A stretch of DNA of 64,000 nucleotides from Stratiformator vulcanicus. Its GTDB lineage: Bacteria; Planctomycetota; Planctomycetia; Planctomycetales; Planctomycetaceae. This document shows positions 10,206-19,544 of this stretch, piece after piece. The translations under genes were made by a program, and so were the position numbers. Below the pieces are notes generated by a model. The model worked only from the letters and a program-made list of their open reading frames with translations. It did no database searches and was not told the origin of the DNA. The stretch spans positions 4,831,113 through 4,895,112 of the forward strand of contig NZ_CP036268.1 in the NCBI RefSeq assembly GCF_007744515.1, read 5' to 3'. The stretch's first letter is position 1. Each line of letters starts with the position of its first letter.

Positions 10206-11618
10206 TCAAATATCGTAATACATCGCAAATTCGTAGGGGTGAGGCCGCTGCCGCAGGCCCTCGACTTCATGCTCCGTCTTGTACCAAATCCACGTATCGA
10301 TGACGTCTTCAGTGAAGACATCGCCACGGAGCAGGAATTCGTGATCGGCCCGCAGCGCATCGAGCGACTCTTCGAGCGAACGCGGCACCTTGGGAACATC
10401 TTTGAGCTCGTCCGGACCGAGGTCATAGATGTCTTTGTCGAGCGGCTCACCCGGCTCGATCCGGTTCTGCACGCCGTCGAGCGCCGCCATCAATACCGCC
10501 GCCATCGCGAGATACGGATTGGATGAGGAATCGGGACAGCGGAACTCGAATCGTTTGTTGTTCACGTGAGGGCTGTGCACGGGAATGCGAATCGCGGCCG
10601 ACCGATTGCGGTAGCTGTAGGTGAGATTGACCGGAGCCTCGAAGCCCGGCTGAAGGCGTTTATAGCTGTTGGTCGTCGGGCAGCAGAACGCCATAATCGC
10701 CGGGGCATGCTTGAGAATGCCCCCCATCGCGAACGTCGCGAGGTCCGATAGACCGCCGTAACCTGATCCTGCAAAAAGGGTTTCGCCCCCCTTCCACAGC
10801 GACAGGTGCAGGTGCATCCCGCTGCCGTTGTCGTTCCAGAGCGGTTTGGGCATGAACGTCGCAGTCTTGCCGTGCCGGGCGGCGACGTTCTTGACCACGT
10901 ACTTATATCGCAGCAGATTGTCAGCAGTCTGCAGCAGCGGGGCGTACCGCATGTCGATTTCGCACTGGCCCGCGGTGGCGACTTCGTGATGCTGGCCCTC
11001 GACCTCGATGCCGCACGCCTCGAGCTTCAGCATGATTTCAGTGCGCACCTGCTGCAGCGTGTCGGTCGGCGGGACCGGGAAATACCCCTCCTTGTAGCGA
11101 ATCTTGTAGCCGGCGTTGCCGTTCTCGCCCGCTTTGCCACGGGTCCATTGGCCCTCGGCACTCTCGATGTGGTAGTAAGATTCGTGTTCATTCGAGTCGA
11201 AACGAACATCGTCGAAGAGGAAAAATTCCGCCTCGGGTCCGAACATTGCCGTGTCGGCGATGCCGGTCGACTTCATGTAGAGTTCTGCTTTGCGCGCAAC
11301 GTTGCGCGGATCTTTAGCATAATCCTCCCGAGTGATCGGATCCTGAATATTGCAGGTGACGGCGAGTGTCGAGTCGAAAAACGGGTCGACGACAGCCGTT
11401 TCCGGCTGAGGAACGACGAGCATGTCGCTCTCATTGATCGCCTGCCAACCCCTCATGCTGGAGCCGTCAAAGCTGAAACCGTCTTCGAAGCTGTTTTCCG
11501 TAAGTGCTTTAATAGGAATGGTAAAATGCTTCGGTGTCCCCGGAAAATCCATAAACCGCAGGTCGACGGCGTGGATTTCTCGCTCTCGGCATAACGCCAA
11601 TACTTCCCTGGGTGTCAT
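10206..11618 (-). CDS. glnA: glutamine synthetase type I
   Basis: 470 residues, matching the dodecameric GSI enzymes that make glutamine from glutamate, ammonia and ATP. The N-terminal beta-grasp contains VDLRFMDFPGTPKHFTIP and FDGSSMRGW. The catalytic domain holds MFGPEAEFFLFDD, EVATAGQCEIDMRY, MPKPLWNDNGSGMHLHLS, and NRSAAIRIP with RFEFRCPD. Tyr398, in KDIYDLGPDEL, sits where the adenylylated Tyr397 of enterobacterial GlnA lies, so this is probably the GSI-beta type controlled by adenylylation. No glnB, amtB or ntr gene is adjacent. The start is followed at once by the conserved MTPREVLALC helix. Confidence 0.97.
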   Translation of the reverse strand: MTPREVLALCREREIHAVDLRFMDFPGTPKHFTIPIKALTENSFEDGFSFDGSSMRGWQAINESDMLVVPQPETAVVDPFFDSTLAVTCNIQDPITREDYAKDPRNVARKAELYMKSTGIADTAMFGPEAEFFLFDDVRFDSNEHESYYHIESAEGQWTRGKAGENGNAGYKIRYKEGYFPVPPTDTLQQVRTEIMLKLEACGIEVEGQHHEVATAGQCEIDMRYAPLLQTADNLLRYKYVVKNVAARHGKTATFMPKPLWNDNGSGMHLHLSLWKGGETLFAGSGYGGLSDLATFAMGGILKHAPAIMAFCCPTTNSYKRLQPGFEAPVNLTYSYRNRSAAIRIPVHSPHVNNKRFEFRCPDSSSNPYLAMAAVLMAALDGVQNRIEPGEPLDKDIYDLGPDELKDVPKVPRSLEESLDALRADHEFLLRGDVFTEDVIDTWIWYKTEHEVEGLRQRPHPYEFAMYYDI

Positions 11619-11744
11619 TGGAATTCAATTCGGTAGGTCAGCGCGGTCAAAATCACGGATGTCAGTTCACGTCTTCATTTCGACTTTTACTAATGCAAAC
11701 TGCATACCGTGACAAACCGGTGTGCCTAAATTTTAAGCACATCT

Positions 11745-12089
11745 ATGCCTCGCTTCGTTATCCTGACACACGATCACCCTCACATTCACTGGGATTTGAT
11801 GCTCGAACAGGGCCCAGCCCTCCGAACATGGCGCCTGAACACCGAGCCAAACGGGCAGGCTGATATCTCAGCCGAACCGCTCGATGATCACCGGCTCGTC
11901 TACTTGGAGTACGAAGGCCCGGTCAGTGGCGGACGGGGCACCGTCGCCAGATGGGACGCAGGAGACTACGAGCCGGTCGAAGAAGCATCGGACCGGCTCG
12001 TCGTTCAGCTTAGGGGAGAGAGAGTCGCCGGAAAGGCAACATTCACAAAGGGTTCCGACCACTGGACGCTACGAATCGTTAGCGAGTGA
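11745..12089 (+). CDS. stand-alone LigD-type 3'-phosphoesterase domain protein
   Basis: 114 residues. RFVILTHDHPHIHWDLMLEQ followed by ALRTWRL matches the core of the LigD 3'-phosphoesterase (PE) domain, including the His-rich strand and WDLMLE that supply metal ligands. In bacterial NHEJ this domain trims 3' ends before ligation; here it is alone, without ligase, polymerase or Ku. Short stand-alone homologues are common and their role is not settled. It is divergent from glnA. Its last 11 nt overlap the 3' end of the convergent membrane-anchored protein gene. Confidence 0.8.
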   Translation: MPRFVILTHDHPHIHWDLMLEQGPALRTWRLNTEPNGQADISAEPLDDHRLVYLEYEGPVSGGRGTVARWDAGDYEPVEEASDRLVVQLRGERVAGKATFTKGSDHWTLRIVSE

Positions 12090-12864
12090 CCGAGTCGATC
12101 GCCTTGGCGGTCGATATTGATTGACCGTCGACCGCGTCATCGAACTTGCCGCGTAGCTGCAATCGATCGTCCGAAATCTCGAGCGACTCCAAAACCGGAA
12201 TTTCTGCAATGTCTTCGGTTGGCCTCAGAACGAGGGCGAGCCGGTCGTTGTGCCGAGACCACTGATACCGCACCCGCGCTCGGTCGAGTTTTCGCGATAT
12301 CTCCTCTCGAAATTGGGAGGCGTCGACCGGAATCAGACCAGCGCGCAGTGATTGAATTGTCAGCCGGAGCTGATTTGGCCCGAGAAGCTCGGGCAGCACA
12401 GCGAGGCTGACGACCCCCTTAAATTGCGGCGTGTTCACGCGAAACCCGACGCGAATCGCCGAGTCTGCGAGATCGATGCGAGGATCACTGAGTTCGGATG
12501 GCACGAAGCGACGGAACTTCGAGGGGAATTCTTCGGCCAGCCAACTATTGATCTGCCGCTCTGTGAACTCTTCCGACCATTCCTCGGAGACTTCGCGAGC
12601 CTCTTCCGTGTCGGCATTTGCTTCGTCCGGATCACCTTCGCTGTCGACCGGCTGGTGAGCTGGCTGGCGAACCCGTTGAATGACCGAAGCGAAGCGGCGG
12701 CTCGTTTCCTGGGCCTCCTGCTTTCGAACCTCGGGTTCGGTTTCAACGACGCGAACCTGCTCGTAGAAATCAGGCTCTTGCCGGGCAGCCCACCAGAGGC
12801 CGCCGAAGCCAACGGCGATAAGCAACGCGACGGCGACGGAGATTCGCAGCAGCCACTTCCACAT
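12079..12864 (-). CDS. membrane-anchored protein of unknown function
   Basis: 261 residues. An N-terminal hydrophobic helix (about 5-28, followed by WWAARQEPDFYEQV) is a signal anchor or uncleaved signal. A charged, probably coiled stretch rich in Glu and Arg (about 40-85) leads to a soluble domain with FTERQINSWLAEEFPSKFRR and alternating hydrophobic strands. The phrase 'inserted FTERQINSWLA' pattern is seen in several secreted planctomycete proteins, but I cannot assign a function. It is divergent from gltX across a 218-nt gap. Confidence 0.7.
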   Translation of the reverse strand: MWKWLLRISVAVALLIAVGFGGLWWAARQEPDFYEQVRVVETEPEVRKQEAQETSRRFASVIQRVRQPAHQPVDSEGDPDEANADTEEAREVSEEWSEEFTERQINSWLAEEFPSKFRRFVPSELSDPRIDLADSAIRVGFRVNTPQFKGVVSLAVLPELLGPNQLRLTIQSLRAGLIPVDASQFREEISRKLDRARVRYQWSRHNDRLALVLRPTEDIAEIPVLESLEISDDRLQLRGKFDDAVDGQSISTAKAIDSVTR

Positions 12865-13082
12865 ATTGATCCCTCAACAGGCCCTCAGCAGGCAAAATAG
12901 ACTGCCGTTTCGGGTCGGCGAATCCGCGGCCGCGCACCGCGATGCTAGGCGGGGGCATCGAGTCGGTCAATACGGCTCCCTTGACCGAAGGCAACGCCCG
13001 CTGAATCATCGCCCGACAAACACCGACGCAAACTGCGGCCCATTCCGCAGTCTGTCCCGACCCTATTGAATCGACCGTCCGC

Positions 13083-14654
13083 ATGACCGCCGTTCGCACA
13101 CGCTTCGCTCCCAGTCCCACCGGCTACATGCACATTGGTGGCATGAGAACGGCCTTGTTCAATTGGCTTTGGGCTCGGCATTGTGGTGGGGAATTCATCC
13201 TACGCATTGATGACACCGACCGGGCGCGAAACGTCGAAGAGGCATTGGAGCCGATTCTGAATTCGTTCCGCTGGCTCGGTCTCGACTGGGACGAAGGGCC
13301 GGGAGTAGGCGGCCCGCACGGTCCGTACTTTCAGTCCGAACGCGGCGACCTCTACCGCGAGGCTGCCAACCGTTTGCTCGCGAAAGGACTTGCCTACCGC
13401 GACTATGCGACTTCCGAGGAGATTGCAGCCGACCGGGAAACAGCGCAACAGGAGAAACGCCCCTACCTTAACATTCGCCGGTCACTGGACCTCGATCAGG
13501 CCACGCTCGATGAATATGCCGAAACCGGGAAACCCCATGTCGTTCGCTTTCTCGTGCCGCGTGATAAGACTGTCGTGATCGACGACGCCGTCCGCGGCAA
13601 CGTCGAGTGGAACTGCGGACTACTCCCCGATCCCGTGATCCAGCGCGGCGATGGTTCTCCGCTCTACAACTTCGCGACGGTCGTCGATGACGCGGGCATG
13701 GAGATCACGCACGTCATTCGTGCGGAAGAGCACCTCTCGAACACTCCGATACAAGCACTCATTTATGAATCGCTCGGCGAGAGTTTGCCAACGTTCGCCC
13801 ACATCCCGTTTGTGACGGCTCCGGGGACTTCAAAGAAGTTAAGCAAACGCGATCTGGCAAAGTACCGCAATAATCCACAATTCAAAAAGATGTTTGAACG
13901 CGGCGACACCGTCTTTCCGCAACTCGGCCTTGGCGACAGCGAAACATTAAATCCCGTAATGGTCGCCTACTATGAAAAAATCGGCTACCTGCCCGCGGCT
14001 GTCTTAAACGCGTTGGCACGGCTCGGATGGTCGCTCGACGACAAAACTGAGATTTTGTCACTATCCGAAGTCAAAGAAAACTTCACGCTCGACCGCATCG
14101 TCAAGAACCCGGCGGGACTCGACCCGGACAAGCTCTTCGCGTTCCAGTCGCATTGGATGGGCGAACTGCCGATGGATACGAAGGTATCGGGCTGCATCGA
14201 TTACCTGTTGCGGGCCGGCTTAATTGACTCAGCCGACGACCAGATGCGGACCTTTGTCGGTCGAGTCATCGCTGCGCTCGGCGATCGACTGAAGCTCTTC
14301 AGCGATATCCTTGATGCCGCCTGCTTCTTTAAAGACGAAGTCGAATACGACGAGAAGGCCTTTAAGAAACGAATCGCCAAAGAGAGCGTGCCACCGCTGC
14401 TTAAGCAGTTTCAACAGGAACGCCTATCGGCGATCGATGAGAGCGACTGGACGACGGAGCATTTGGAAGCCGAACTACAATCGTTCGCGACCACCCATGA
14501 AGTGTCGCCCGGCCTATTAATTCACGCCCTCCGCATTGCAACCACCGGCCAACCGGTCGGGCCCGGGGTCTTTGACTGCTTGGTCCTCGTGGGACGCGAG
14601 AAGACACTCGAGCGGATCGAGTCGGCGCTGGCGCGCGTCGAAGCTCAGGCTTGA
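13083..14654 (+). CDS. gltX: glutamyl-tRNA synthetase
   Basis: 523 residues; charges tRNA-Glu. The class I signature appears as [16 protein letters not shown], with HIGG (residues 17-20) replacing HIGH, a common GltX variant. KLSKRD (about 252-257) is the second ATP-binding signature. Catalytic-domain blocks [15 protein letters not shown] and [13 protein letters not shown] are intact, and the C-terminal anticodon-binding part is helical as expected. A segment after KLSKRD ([15 protein letters not shown], about 258-295) is longer than in enterobacterial GltX. The last 10 nt overlap the 3' end of the convergent Uma2 gene. Confidence 0.96.
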   Translation: MTAVRTRFAPSPTGYMHIGGMRTALFNWLWARHCGGEFILRIDDTDRARNVEEALEPILNSFRWLGLDWDEGPGVGGPHGPYFQSERGDLYREAANRLLAKGLAYRDYATSEEIAADRETAQQEKRPYLNIRRSLDLDQATLDEYAETGKPHVVRFLVPRDKTVVIDDAVRGNVEWNCGLLPDPVIQRGDGSPLYNFATVVDDAGMEITHVIRAEEHLSNTPIQALIYESLGESLPTFAHIPFVTAPGTSKKLSKRDLAKYRNNPQFKKMFERGDTVFPQLGLGDSETLNPVMVAYYEKIGYLPAAVLNALARLGWSLDDKTEILSLSEVKENFTLDRIVKNPAGLDPDKLFAFQSHWMGELPMDTKVSGCIDYLLRAGLIDSADDQMRTFVGRVIAALGDRLKLFSDILDAACFFKDEVEYDEKAFKKRIAKESVPPLLKQFQQERLSAIDESDWTTEHLEAELQSFATTHEVSPGLLIHALRIATTGQPVGPGVFDCLVLVGREKTLERIESALARVEAQA

Positions 14655-15292
14655 GCATCCGAGGAAAACAGTTCCGCGACGGCGATTTCGAAACCTTGAA
14701 ACAAGACGGACTTGGCGACGTCGCCGTGTTGATAGAGGCCCGATTCTGAATATTCGGTGTCGCCATCGTTGAGAGTCAGCACGGCGACCGTCCGCTCTTT
14801 GGGATCGACAATCCAATATTCGAAGATTCCCGCCGCGGCGTATTCCCGTTTCTTTTCGACGAGATCACGTGTGCGTCCGCCGGGGCTGACGACTTCAAGC
14901 ACAAAATCGGCCGTGCCCCAGTATTGTTCGCCCCGCTGCTTTTCTTTCTCGCCCGATAGCCAAAGGATGTCGGGCTCGCGGATCAAATTTTCGCGTAATC
15001 GAAGTGGCAAGCCAGCAAAGTAAGGTGGCGGTAACTTTCGCTCTTCAGTGTAAATGTATAACGCCCGGTGAATGAACATGACCAGCCATTGGTGCGAAGT
15101 CGTAGGCATCGGCGGGAACTCCAGTTTGCCGTCCACCAATTCAACGAGCTGCTTCGTCTCCAGTGCGAAATATTCGCTTTCCGACCAATGTCCCTGTAGG
15201 GGGAACAGACGCGCGATTTCCCAAGTCGGATCTCCGACATCGCTTGTCGGTTCCTCAGCCGGTGCGGCAATCGGTTCTTGCACAGTCGACAT
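14645..15292 (-). CDS. Uma2 family protein (DUF820, PD-(D/E)XK-like)
   Basis: 215 residues. The Uma2 core is clear: [40 protein letters not shown] and [20 protein letters not shown], giving the PD...EVxSP...K pattern of the restriction-endonuclease-like fold. Nuclease activity has not been established for most members, so the endonuclease label is a family inference. This is one of five Uma2 genes in the window and the one with the longest N-terminal extension (about 35 residues, Ala/Glu/Pro-rich). A strong hairpin terminator separates it from the YTV-like gene upstream, so it is probably transcribed alone. Confidence 0.88.
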   Translation of the reverse strand: MSTVQEPIAAPAEEPTSDVGDPTWEIARLFPLQGHWSESEYFALETKQLVELVDGKLEFPPMPTTSHQWLVMFIHRALYIYTEERKLPPPYFAGLPLRLRENLIREPDILWLSGEKEKQRGEQYWGTADFVLEVVSPGGRTRDLVEKKREYAAAGIFEYWIVDPKERTVAVLTLNDGDTEYSESGLYQHGDVAKSVLFQGFEIAVAELFSSDAQA

Positions 15293-15379
15293 TGAAGGTG
15301 TTCCTCTTCGAGCCTCTTAAGAGACGTTCCCTCCCTCATTGTAACGGGGAGCAGCGGCATATTTTCAAGGCGCATAAGA

Positions 15380-15409
15380 AAAGCCCACGAGTCGTGACTC
15401 GTGGGCTTT
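15380..15409 (-). terminator. hairpin terminator after the YTV-like gene
   Basis: A perfect 14-bp stem, AAAGCCCACGAGTC with GACTCGTGGGCTTT, closes a 2-nt spacer loop (effectively a tetraloop). The stem ends in an A/T run on each side, so it can act on the minus strand downstream of the gene ending at 15433. Confidence 0.85.
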
Positions 15410-15432
15410 GAGCAAAAAATCAGGCACGTCGA

Positions 15433-16647
15433 TTACTTCATCGCGAGAGACGGGCCGGCCGACGCTGCATTGCGGCGGCTGTTCCAGCGGTGAGCTTTCA
15501 CCGTGGAGGTGATCCCCGCGACGGCGACGGTCGGAACATGTCCGGCGTGGTCTGCGATCATGCCGCGTTCTCGCAGCACGTTTTCAAGTTCGCCGTCACT
15601 GAGCCGAGTGAAGGAAGGGACCTTCAACTCGCTCACGACCGGAGCCTGCAGCGAGCGAGCTTCGTCACGAATGTTCTTCGATGTCGGCTCCGGACCGTAT
15701 CGACCGAAGTCGTCGTCGGTCTTTTCTCGCTTGAATTTGTCGTTGCGGCGATCGGCTTCTCGCTTGCGAATCGTTTCCAAATCGGCTGATCGACTGAAGT
15801 TCGGGTCCGGTGTCGGGCCCAAAGCCGTTGCCGAGCTGCCGGTATTCCACTGAATTGGACCGTAAGCCACGTTCGTGGCCGAACCGGCACCGAAGCCACC
15901 GAAGGCCGTTGTCGCACCGCCGGGAGCATAGGCGACGCTCGTTCCGACTGGGACGGTCCGCATCACGGTGACCGGACGCATGCCGGTGACTTCTTCCTGC
16001 ACGTATTTGACTTCGTTGACCGCAACTTTGCGGGTCGTCGTTCGTGGGACCATCTTCGTCACTTGGTAGTTCACCTGACGTGTGCCGTGTTGGGCAACCT
16101 GACGGGTCACCGGGACCTGCATGGCGACCTGATTTTGCACGTACTGTCGTTGGGCGGTGTATTTCGGTGCGAACGCCGAACGAATGTTGTAGCCCGTCCG
16201 GTTCAGCCAACCGAGCACGCCCGGTCGCGGATCGTACTGGCAGGGCGAAACACGGCAGTTCGGCGTGTAATTCGTTCGATAGTAAGAGCGGTCTTGCATG
16301 ACCGTCTGATACTCGGTGACCGGGGTGTACTGCGTGACCGGAACCGAAGCGGTCCTGTTCTCGGTCACCGGGACATACTCAGTGACTTCGCGATCAACGT
16401 ATTTCGTTTCGACGACCGGTCGACTGACCGTCTGTCGGACTTCCTGATATTCGGTGACGGGCACCTGCTGATAGCAGGGCTGCACGACCATTGCGGTCTG
16501 CTGACAGACGTTCTGAGTGTAGACCGGAGCGGAAGCCGTCTGGCACCCGCAGGGGTCATTTCCGCCGAAGAACTGGGCGGACGCCGAGGTGGCGGTTGTG
16601 GCAAGAATCAGCCCGCCCAACAGCGGGACGGCGGCGCGAATGGACAT
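15433..16647 (-). CDS. secreted Val/Thr/Tyr-rich repeat protein resembling planctomycete YTV proteins
   Basis: 404 residues from the ATG at 16647. That start gives a signal peptide (MSIRAAVPLLGGLILATTAT, ending at SASA); a start seven codons earlier is possible. Mature residues begin with a Cys-containing segment (DPCGCQ, NVCQQ, VQPCYQQ). Two zones of degenerate V-P-V-T-x-Y/Q repeats follow (about 70-130 and 175-240; for example VPVTEYQEVRQTVSRPVV and ENRTASVPVTQYTPVTEYQT). The C-terminal third is polar and charged. The repeats recall the YTV domain of large surface proteins known from planctomycete proteomes, so a cell-wall or surface structural role is inferred. Confidence 0.82.
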   Translation of the reverse strand: MSIRAAVPLLGGLILATTATSASAQFFGGNDPCGCQTASAPVYTQNVCQQTAMVVQPCYQQVPVTEYQEVRQTVSRPVVETKYVDREVTEYVPVTENRTASVPVTQYTPVTEYQTVMQDRSYYRTNYTPNCRVSPCQYDPRPGVLGWLNRTGYNIRSAFAPKYTAQRQYVQNQVAMQVPVTRQVAQHGTRQVNYQVTKMVPRTTTRKVAVNEVKYVQEEVTGMRPVTVMRTVPVGTSVAYAPGGATTAFGGFGAGSATNVAYGPIQWNTGSSATALGPTPDPNFSRSADLETIRKREADRRNDKFKREKTDDDFGRYGPEPTSKNIRDEARSLQAPVVSELKVPSFTRLSDGELENVLRERGMIADHAGHVPTVAVAGITSTVKAHRWNSRRNAASAGPSLAMK

Positions 16648-17053
16648 GATCGGAGTTCCTGTCGGCATGGGGACTTCCTGACGGATGGGGTCAGTTGCGA
16701 TGCGGGAGAAGGATTCGTCGGAAGGGAACGGGCGAACCGGAAGGGGTTTCGATTGGCCGCCCGTCGTCGGGGGCAGATTTCTAGATCAGCCGGAAATCCG
16801 GGTCAAGATTCGGGGTCGCTCCGACCGAAGCGAGCCGTCAAATCCGCCTTGGAACGGCCGAATGCCGCGTCGACCCCACCGGGGGATGATCTACCCGAAA
16901 GCCATGCGAATTAAAGGGTTGCAACCGGGAGTGTGGCTGTCGACTGACCGTGATTCGTAACTTTTTCAAATTGTGGCTCGGGTGAGCCAACCGCCTCAAC
17001 CGGCGTGTTGGAGCTCGTGATGAGGCCGATCGTGAGAGCCTTTCGGCGGCGAA
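16648..17053. other. 406-nt intergenic region upstream of the YTV-like gene
   Basis: It holds no convincing gene. It must contain the promoter of the minus-strand YTV-like gene and the 3' end of the CNNM transcript. An A/T-richer patch (GTAACTTTTTCAAATTGTGG, near 16958-16977) stands out, but I could not define promoter boxes. Confidence 0.5.
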
Positions 17054-18070
17054 TCAGGATGTGGGGAGGGCTTCGCCAATCGACTGCGATGACCGGAGAA
17101 ATTGGCCGATTAACCCGCGTTCTTTCACGATTCCGACGAACTGATCCCCTTCGTAGACGGCGCCGAGCGACTGTTCGGCTTTCCTCAGCGTCATCAACGC
17201 CAGCAGTTTGGTTTGCGACACGTCGACCCGCGGCAGCGGCCGCAGCAGCGGTTTCAGCGAGTCCGCCTCCGTCGCGGCGATTTCCGCGACCCGGACGTAT
17301 TGCAGCGTATTCGGATCAGTCAGGCTGCCCGGAGTTCGAACCGGGATCTCGGTCAATGCGAAACGAACGGCATGTTGCAACGCCTCGGCGGGCGGTGTTT
17401 CGACCGAAATTTCATACATCCGTTCGCGCGGCGTGACCGAACTCGAAACACGCTGAGTCGAGCTCGCAACCAGGTTCTGCAGCAATCGGCTTTGCAATTC
17501 CCCCAGCAGTCCCTCGCGGTGCCCCGTTGTGAGATATTGCCCGAAGCGGCTGCGGGCCAGCACGAACTCTGTTTGCCGTGCCGGGCTGCGGGCCATCCGC
17601 TCGCACAGTCGGCTCACACTCGTCAGCGGGAGGCTGATGGGAAGGAACAGCCAGTAGAACATCACGAACAACGGCGTCCCCGGCCGCAGAAAGTGCATCG
17701 GAGCGCGAAAATAGAGGGTTTTCGGTAGCAGTTCGCCCAGTACGAAAATCAAGGGCGAAGTGAGCCAGGTCGCGGCAACTTCAACCAGACCGCTCGTACT
17801 GACGAATATCGAGGCGGAAAACAGACCGATCGCCATCGTCGTCAGGTAATTGGCGACGTTGTTGCCCACGAGCGTCGTTGCAACGAATCGGTCGGGATGC
17901 CGGGTCAGCCAGAGAAGCCGTCGCCCCGTCCGGTCCCCGCTCCCCGCTTCAACGGCGACCCTTAGCGGGCTGAGCCGATAGAACCCAGTTTCGGAACCAC
18001 TAAAGAATGCCGAGAGCGATAGCCCCAGAAGGAACAGCGCGATCGACGAAATAAGCATCCAATCGAGCAT
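17054..18070 (-). CDS. CNNM/CBS-domain membrane protein (HlyC/CorC-like), short partner
   Basis: 338 residues. The N-terminal CNNM (DUF21) domain contains FFSGSETGFYRLSPLR and NNVANYLTTMAIGL, with about four membrane segments up to residue 155. A cytosolic part with CBS-like sequence (about 205-325) follows; the CorC/HlyC C-terminal domain is missing. Family members are linked to Mg2+ or Co2+ transport. The ATG shares one base with the TAA of the upstream CNNM gene (TAATG), so translation is coupled and the two proteins probably form a heteromer. Confidence 0.88.
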   Translation of the reverse strand: MLDWMLISSIALFLLGLSLSAFFSGSETGFYRLSPLRVAVEAGSGDRTGRRLLWLTRHPDRFVATTLVGNNVANYLTTMAIGLFSASIFVSTSGLVEVAATWLTSPLIFVLGELLPKTLYFRAPMHFLRPGTPLFVMFYWLFLPISLPLTSVSRLCERMARSPARQTEFVLARSRFGQYLTTGHREGLLGELQSRLLQNLVASSTQRVSSSVTPRERMYEISVETPPAEALQHAVRFALTEIPVRTPGSLTDPNTLQYVRVAEIAATEADSLKPLLRPLPRVDVSQTKLLALMTLRKAEQSLGAVYEGDQFVGIVKERGLIGQFLRSSQSIGEALPTS

Positions 18071-19386
18071 TACGAAACGCCTCCCGACTCCGGTTCCACC
18101 GAGGCACCGCCATCAATACCGGGCGGGGGTTTCAGGGGGATGGCGGCGATGCGTTTGACTTCGCGCGAGGTCGCGTCGATGACACGCAACTCGTATCCGT
18201 TCCAGCGGATCGTGTCCTGACGGACGGGGATCCGATCAAGCTGGTCTGCGATCAATCCGCCGACCGTCCAGTTCGCGTCATCGTCGAAGTCGTAAGGGAC
18301 GCCGAGGGTATGCGACAGTGTTCGCAGTGAGACGACGCCTTCGATGTGAAACACGCCTCCCCCGACGTTGATCACCGGCTCTCTCCGCAAGATCCGCCTC
18401 GCGCGACTCGCCTCCGCAACGACGACGGTGTCGATCAGGTCCTCCAGCATCAACACGCCGATGGTTTCGCCATGCTCGTTGATGACTGACGCCGCCCCGC
18501 CACGTGGGCCGAGTTCCTGCAAGACGTCGGCCAGGCGAGCACACCACGGCACATGCACCAGTTTGACCGACCTCGTCTCAAGCGGCTCGGTCACGTCGAC
18601 AAGGTCTCGCAGCGGCACGATCTGTTCGATCTCGGTAGTATCCCCCGCGCGGACGGCGACAAAGTCACCCGGCGGCATCCGTCCGTCGAGATCGGCCCAG
18701 CGGATCGGCGTCGGCAACGTCAGGTAGCTGCCCCGCGGCCACATCGACTCTTCAGCCGTCCAATCCGACAGGTCGAGGGCGTTGTGAATCACCTTGCGTT
18801 CGGCATCGGTGATTTCGCGGCGATCGGTCAGCGCTTCGACGGCTTGCTCCAAGTCCTCGGCCTTCAAAAACGGTTCGGCCTGAAGTCGCGGCCAGAACAT
18901 TCGTCGCAATGAATTGGCGATCTCCGCCAGTGCGGGAGTGACGGGATCGAGCACCCGCACCGTGAGCGTCAGCGGGAATGCCAGCGCGACGGCGGCCCGG
19001 CGACGAAAGACGACCGCAATGCTCTTCGGCAGTACCTCACCGAATAGAATGATGGCCGCCAGCGAGAGGATGCCGTAGATCGCCGCGGCTGTCGCCATGC
19101 CCGCGGTAGCAAGCCGCTGCGCTACGACGACGCCGAGCACGAAGTAGGTGAGATTGATCAGCAGGTTCCAGAACAAAATCGCGGTCAGCACGCGATTGGC
19201 GTCGGCCATCAGATCGGAGGCGGCTTTCTCAGCCGGTGACCCCACGCGCATCGCCCGGAGTTCCGTCGGCGAAAGAAAAAACAGAGCGGTTTCACTCGAC
19301 GAAAAGAAACCGGAAAAACCGATCAGGCAGAGCATCCCCAATGACCACGGAAACCACAGCGATGCCGCTTCGAAGAACTCCCACAT
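18070..19386 (-). CDS. CNNM/CBS/CorC-domain membrane protein (putative Mg2+/Co2+ transporter)
   Basis: 438 residues. A CNNM domain with GFSGFFSSSETALFFLSPTE and several membrane helices (about 10-165) is followed by a CBS pair. That pair includes VKLVHVPWCARLADVLQELG and IGVLMLEDLIDTVV (about 265-320). A C-terminal CorC_HlyC-type domain with VGGLIADQLDRIPVRQDTI and YELRVIDATSREVKRI ends the protein. This is the complete architecture of the HlyC/CorC family. It is the first gene of a two-gene operon with the shorter CNNM gene. Confidence 0.92.
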   Translation of the reverse strand: MWEFFEAASLWFPWSLGMLCLIGFSGFFSSSETALFFLSPTELRAMRVGSPAEKAASDLMADANRVLTAILFWNLLINLTYFVLGVVVAQRLATAGMATAAAIYGILSLAAIILFGEVLPKSIAVVFRRRAAVALAFPLTLTVRVLDPVTPALAEIANSLRRMFWPRLQAEPFLKAEDLEQAVEALTDRREITDAERKVIHNALDLSDWTAEESMWPRGSYLTLPTPIRWADLDGRMPPGDFVAVRAGDTTEIEQIVPLRDLVDVTEPLETRSVKLVHVPWCARLADVLQELGPRGGAASVINEHGETIGVLMLEDLIDTVVVAEASRARRILRREPVINVGGGVFHIEGVVSLRTLSHTLGVPYDFDDDANWTVGGLIADQLDRIPVRQDTIRWNGYELRVIDATSREVKRIAAIPLKPPPGIDGGASVEPESGGVS

Positions 19387-19544
19387 ATTTGTGACTGCAC
19401 GAAGTAAATTCTGACGTCAGCTACCGACGCCTGTGAAAGCGAAGCACAACCGGCGAGCAAGTTGAACCGTGAGGACTCTAATGGGTCAGAGCAGAGATTG
19501 GTAAGAACACGGACCGCGATGAGCAGGCTACCCGCCCCGAACCC

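Noticed and set aside
10085-10450. 5' extension of the HMA lipoprotein frame
   Set aside because: The added residues are antisense-like frame-shifted glnA sequence; the lipoprotein signal at 10084 is the natural start.
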